NCBI GenBank assembly: GCA_041739525.1
Contig: JBGSNQ010000165.1
Location: 1-64,000 of the forward strand
DNA length: 64,000 bases
From: DATJGR01 sp041739525
GTDB taxonomy: Bacteria > Pseudomonadota > Gammaproteobacteria > Pseudomonadales > Azotimanducaceae
Direction: 5' to 3'
Shown here: positions 61,598 to 64,000 of the stretch, piece after piece
Layout of the letters: each line of letters begins with the position of its first letter
Position numbering within the stretch: the stretch's first letter is position 1
The notes under the pieces: model-generated
The model's input: the letters and a program-made list of their open reading frames with translations, nothing else
Told to the model about the DNA's origin: nothing
Databases searched by the model: none
Translations under genes and position numbers: made by a program

Positions 61598-62515
61598 TCA
61601 CAGGCCTGCGCCCCAACGATATTGCCAGGCGACGCCGTACAGATCGAACTCATTGCCTGTACGCGCCGAAACGCCGTTACTCGCGTACAGCTTCACCGAA
61701 TTGAGCCGATCGATCGGTATCGCGAGCGTCAGCCCTCCACGCCAGTTCTTCTGCTGGTCGTTCTTGTGCACGCCGTCGATGGTGGTGCGCCCGCCTTCGA
61801 AATAGGTCGCGTCGCCCGACGCCCACCAACCGTTGTGGAAGCTATAGATGAGATGACCCTGCATCGAGTAGATCGGGTCCTGTTCACGCCGTTTGCCGCC
61901 GTAGAAATTGTCGTTGTCCGTATAGACTGTCGCGCCCGCGGCAAGCTCCAGGGTCCAGCGCCCGCTGGCTTTGGACACCCCAACTTCAGGGCGGAATGCC
62001 CAGCGGTTGGTGCCGATGTTGACGAGGCGGTCGTCGTCGTACTGGCCAACTGGCAGGCTCGCCTGCAGGCTCACGCCGACGATCAGATCCTGTCTGTAGT
62101 TCGCGAAGTCCCGTAGCGTGAGTGCCGGCGCGCCGTACAAGTTCACCGACAGCCGCACTTTCGGATCGGCAAAACCGTCGACGTTGCGATCGATTGGGTC
62201 GCCGTCGAGTTTCGCGTCGCCCGACAACCGGGTGTAGGGCGCGATCAGATCGATCTTTGCCGACTGGCCACCGATCTCGAGCACGTGTGCCATCCCGAGT
62301 ACCGCGCTGTCGGTGCGCAGGTTGATATCGGTGAGCGGCAGGGAGCCATCGGTGGACAGCCCGCCATCAGTACGCGCGTAGCCGGCGGCGAGGAAATTCA
62401 CGCCGATCGGCGCGTTAGAGTAGGCTCGCGGCTCGATGTCCTGCGCAATCGCGTCGGCGCCACCAACCAATAGCCCCAGGAGCACCCAGGCGGATACTGC
62501 TAACGGCTTCGTCAT
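61598..62515 (-). CDS. MetA-pathway (phenol degradation) outer-membrane-like protein
   Basis: A 305-residue secreted protein with a signal peptide (residues 1-24) and alternating beta-strand pattern. Elements matching the MetA-pathway phenol-degradation family (PF13557) are RAYSNAPIGVNFLAAGYA near the start, RLSVNLYGAPAL and RQDLIVGVSLQASLPVGQYD in the middle, and the closing YGVAWQYRWGAGL. It is probably an outer-membrane barrel or transport-related protein. The start is ATG 62515 in a region of weak Shine-Dalgarno sequence. It converges with the PQQ dehydrogenase. Confidence 0.8.
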   Translation of the reverse strand: MTKPLAVSAWVLLGLLVGGADAIAQDIEPRAYSNAPIGVNFLAAGYARTDGGLSTDGSLPLTDINLRTDSAVLGMAHVLEIGGQSAKIDLIAPYTRLSGDAKLDGDPIDRNVDGFADPKVRLSVNLYGAPALTLRDFANYRQDLIVGVSLQASLPVGQYDDDRLVNIGTNRWAFRPEVGVSKASGRWTLELAAGATVYTDNDNFYGGKRREQDPIYSMQGHLIYSFHNGWWASGDATYFEGGRTTIDGVHKNDQQKNWRGGLTLAIPIDRLNSVKLYASNGVSARTGNEFDLYGVAWQYRWGAGL

Positions 62516-62744
62516 GGTGTGGCAGCTGTCGGAGTGAGCAACGACGTCGGAGCACACGCCTGTGCAACGGGCCATCGAGAGATCTGAAGCGCATCCACAA
62601 ATTTGAGCGAAGTGTCCTTCGGCAGATGTGGACATCCTCGTGAGGGCGAGCGATGCGGTCAACTCACTGAGATTCATCAGTTAGCGCTGCGGCCGGCGTG
62701 TCCGGAACGGCTACAATGCCGCGCCGGATCGCGCACCACACCCC
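62516..62744. other. 229-bp divergent intergenic region
   Basis: This lies between the outer-membrane protein gene (minus) and rlmKL (plus). TACAAT at 62712-62717 could be a -10 for rlmKL, but no matching -35 was seen. No other structure is evident. Confidence 0.5.
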
Positions 62745-64000
62745 ATGAACCTGTTCGCAACACATCCCTTGGGCTTTTCCGACCTGATCGAGCAGGAACT
62801 GCTCGGCTGCGGCGGAGCGGTGGCCACGCGCACGACCGCCGGCATCGGCTTCGCCGGCAATCTCGAGTGCGCATACCGGATGTGTCTGTGGAGCCGCATC
62901 GCCAACCGCATTCTGCTGCAGATCGACACGTTCGATGCACCGGAGCCCGACGCGCTGTACTACGGTATCCAGCGCATCGACTGGCAAATGCACCTGCACC
63001 CCACTGGTTCCATCGCGGTCGATTTCGTTACGGCGCGATCACAGATCAACCACAGTTTGTACGGTGCGCAGCGCGTCAAAGACGCGATCGTGGACCAGCT
63101 GCGCGACGCAACCGGCGCACGGCCGAACGTCGACCTCGAGGCGCCCGACGTTCGCATCAACGTATTCCTCGATCGCGATCGCGCCTCGGTGGCGATCGAT
63201 CTGTCCGGCGAAAGCCTGCACCGGCGCGGCTATCGTCAGGCACAGGGTCCCGCACCGTTGAAAGAGAACCTGGCGGCCGGTCTGCTGTTGCGCGCGGGCT
63301 GGCCACAGATCGCGCGTGACGGCGGCGCCCTGCTCGACCCGATGTGCGGATCCGGAACGTTTGCCATCGAAGCATTGATGATGGCCGCAGACATCGCCCC
63401 CAACCTGGGTCGTTCTGCATTCGGGTTCGAGCGATGGAAGCAGCACGATGCATCGGTGTGGGAGCCGCTGCTGGCCGAAGCGCGCGCGCGGCGCGAACGA
63501 GGCCTCACCTCCACGCCGATCATTCTCGCCAGCGATCACGACGCGCGTGCCGTCGCCGTAACGTTGCGCAACTGCGAAGCGGCCGGGCTCGCGCAGTACA
63601 TATCGGTCGAACAACGCGAAATGCGCGACATCGTGCCACCGGCGCAACACGGTCTGCTGATTTGCAATCCGCCGTACGGCGAGCGGTTGTCCGACGTCGC
63701 GTCGCTGCCACCGCTGTTCACCGAACTCGGCGAGGTATTGCGTACCCGATTCGAAGGTTGGCGCGCCTCGATACTGGCCACCGATCAGGAACTCGGTTTT
63801 CGCACCGGCCTGCGGCTCAAGAAGAAAAACGCGGCGCGTAACGGCGCGATCGACGTCTTTTTACTGACGTTCGACGTGGCTGCCGATCGCACGCTGACTG
63901 CGCACGGCAAGAGACCGCCGAAGCGGCCACCGGCTCTCGATGCCGGCGTCGATGACTTCAGCAATCGCATCCGCAAGAACCAGAAGCGCCTCGCTCGCTG
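62745..64000 (+). CDS. rlmL: 23S rRNA methyltransferase RlmKL-type, truncated by the window edge
   Basis: The frame is open to the window's end (418 codons read). An N-terminal THUMP domain (MNLFATHPLGFSDLIEQELL, VDFVTARSQINHSLYGAQRV) precedes a Rossmann methyltransferase domain with SAM motif DPMCGSGTFAIEA and the catalytic NPPY at 308-311 (CNPPYGERL). The linker ends DDFSNRIRKNQKRLAR, the segment that leads into the RlmK half in the fused enzyme. Full gammaproteobacterial RlmKL is about 700 residues and makes m2G2445 and m7G2069 in 23S rRNA. The start is ATG 62745. Confidence 0.92.
   Translation, partial: MNLFATHPLGFSDLIEQELLGCGGAVATRTTAGIGFAGNLECAYRMCLWSRIANRILLQIDTFDAPEPDALYYGIQRIDWQMHLHPTGSIAVDFVTARSQINHSLYGAQRVKDAIVDQLRDATGARPNVDLEAPDVRINVFLDRDRASVAIDLSGESLHRRGYRQAQGPAPLKENLAAGLLLRAGWPQIARDGGALLDPMCGSGTFAIEALMMAADIAPNLGRSAFGFERWKQHDASVWEPLLAEARARRERGLTSTPIILASDHDARAVAVTLRNCEAAGLAQYISVEQREMRDIVPPAQHGLLICNPPYGERLSDVASLPPLFTELGEVLRTRFEGWRASILATDQELGFRTGLRLKKKNAARNGAIDVFLLTFDVAADRTLTAHGKRPPKRPPALDAGVDDFSNRIRKNQKRLAR

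Overview
This 64-kb window is bacterial chromosome, GC-rich (about 60% or more by eye) and densely coded on both strands. It holds 56 protein-coding genes and one gene remnant. I saw no rRNA, tRNA, CRISPR array, transposase, integrase or phage structural gene. A fused RlmKL-type rRNA methyltransferase at the right edge, HAE-type RND pumps, many TetR regulators, a CYP153-type P450 and CoA-based degradation genes suggest a heterotrophic gammaproteobacterium, perhaps near Steroidobacter/Nevskia-like lineages. That placement is inference from gene content, not a phylogeny.

Layout. 0-5.2 kb: a CerR-type TetR regulator in one operon with an RND efflux pump. 5.2-12 kb: TerC-like membrane protein, acyl-CoA dehydrogenase, an operon of an alpha/alpha-toroid protein and a phospholipase-D lipoprotein, and a CorA-tailed membrane protein. 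12-13.5 kb: ArsR regulator, AHSA1 protein and VOC protein. 13.5-13.7 kb: a palindromic intergenic repeat. 13.7-19.9 kb: lipoprotein, Tat-exported carbonic anhydrase, amidase, P450, CAAX-like M48 protease and ICMT-like methyltransferase. 19.9-24.7 kb: His-rich Spy-like protein divergent from an OmpR/EnvZ-type two-component system, a TTC38-like protein and YebC. 24.8-25.2 kb: two more copies of the repeat, then a frameshifted ion-permease remnant. 25.7-39.9 kb: mostly single metabolic genes (mutarotase, APH-like kinase, aldo/keto reductase, F420-type oxidoreductase, alpha/beta hydrolase with its TetR regulator, PhyH plus SDR, MFS, GST) and a heterodimeric ABC exporter. 40-44 kb: haloperoxidase-like PAP2 protein, di-haem protein and AraC regulator. 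44-49 kb: a second RND operon with a divergent TetR. 49.4-52.5 kb: a tightly coupled operon of cytochrome c, CoA-transferase, enoyl-CoA hydratase and an anchored protein. 52.6-64 kb: DUF6178-like protein, CYP153 P450, CinA-type amidase, a nucleotidyltransferase pair, a TolB/TPR protein coupled to a PQQ dehydrogenase, an outer-membrane MetA-like protein and rlmKL.

The most unusual feature is not a protein. It is a family of intergenic palindromic elements at 1-59, 13.5-13.7 kb, 24.8-25.0 kb and 25.03-25.18 kb. A roughly 65-bp core is kept, while the long inverted arms around it differ in sequence between copies yet stay perfectly self-complementary. One 199-bp composite occurs twice in opposite orientation about 11 kb apart. 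This looks like selection on structure rather than on sequence.

Many genes are joined by 1-8-nt stop/start overlaps (TetR-MFP-RND, MFP-RND, ArsR-AHSA1, cytochrome c-CoA-transferase-hydratase, TPR-PQQ dehydrogenase), so several functional assignments rest on operon context as well as on domains. Divergent TetR genes carry paired palindromic operators that overlap promoter elements.
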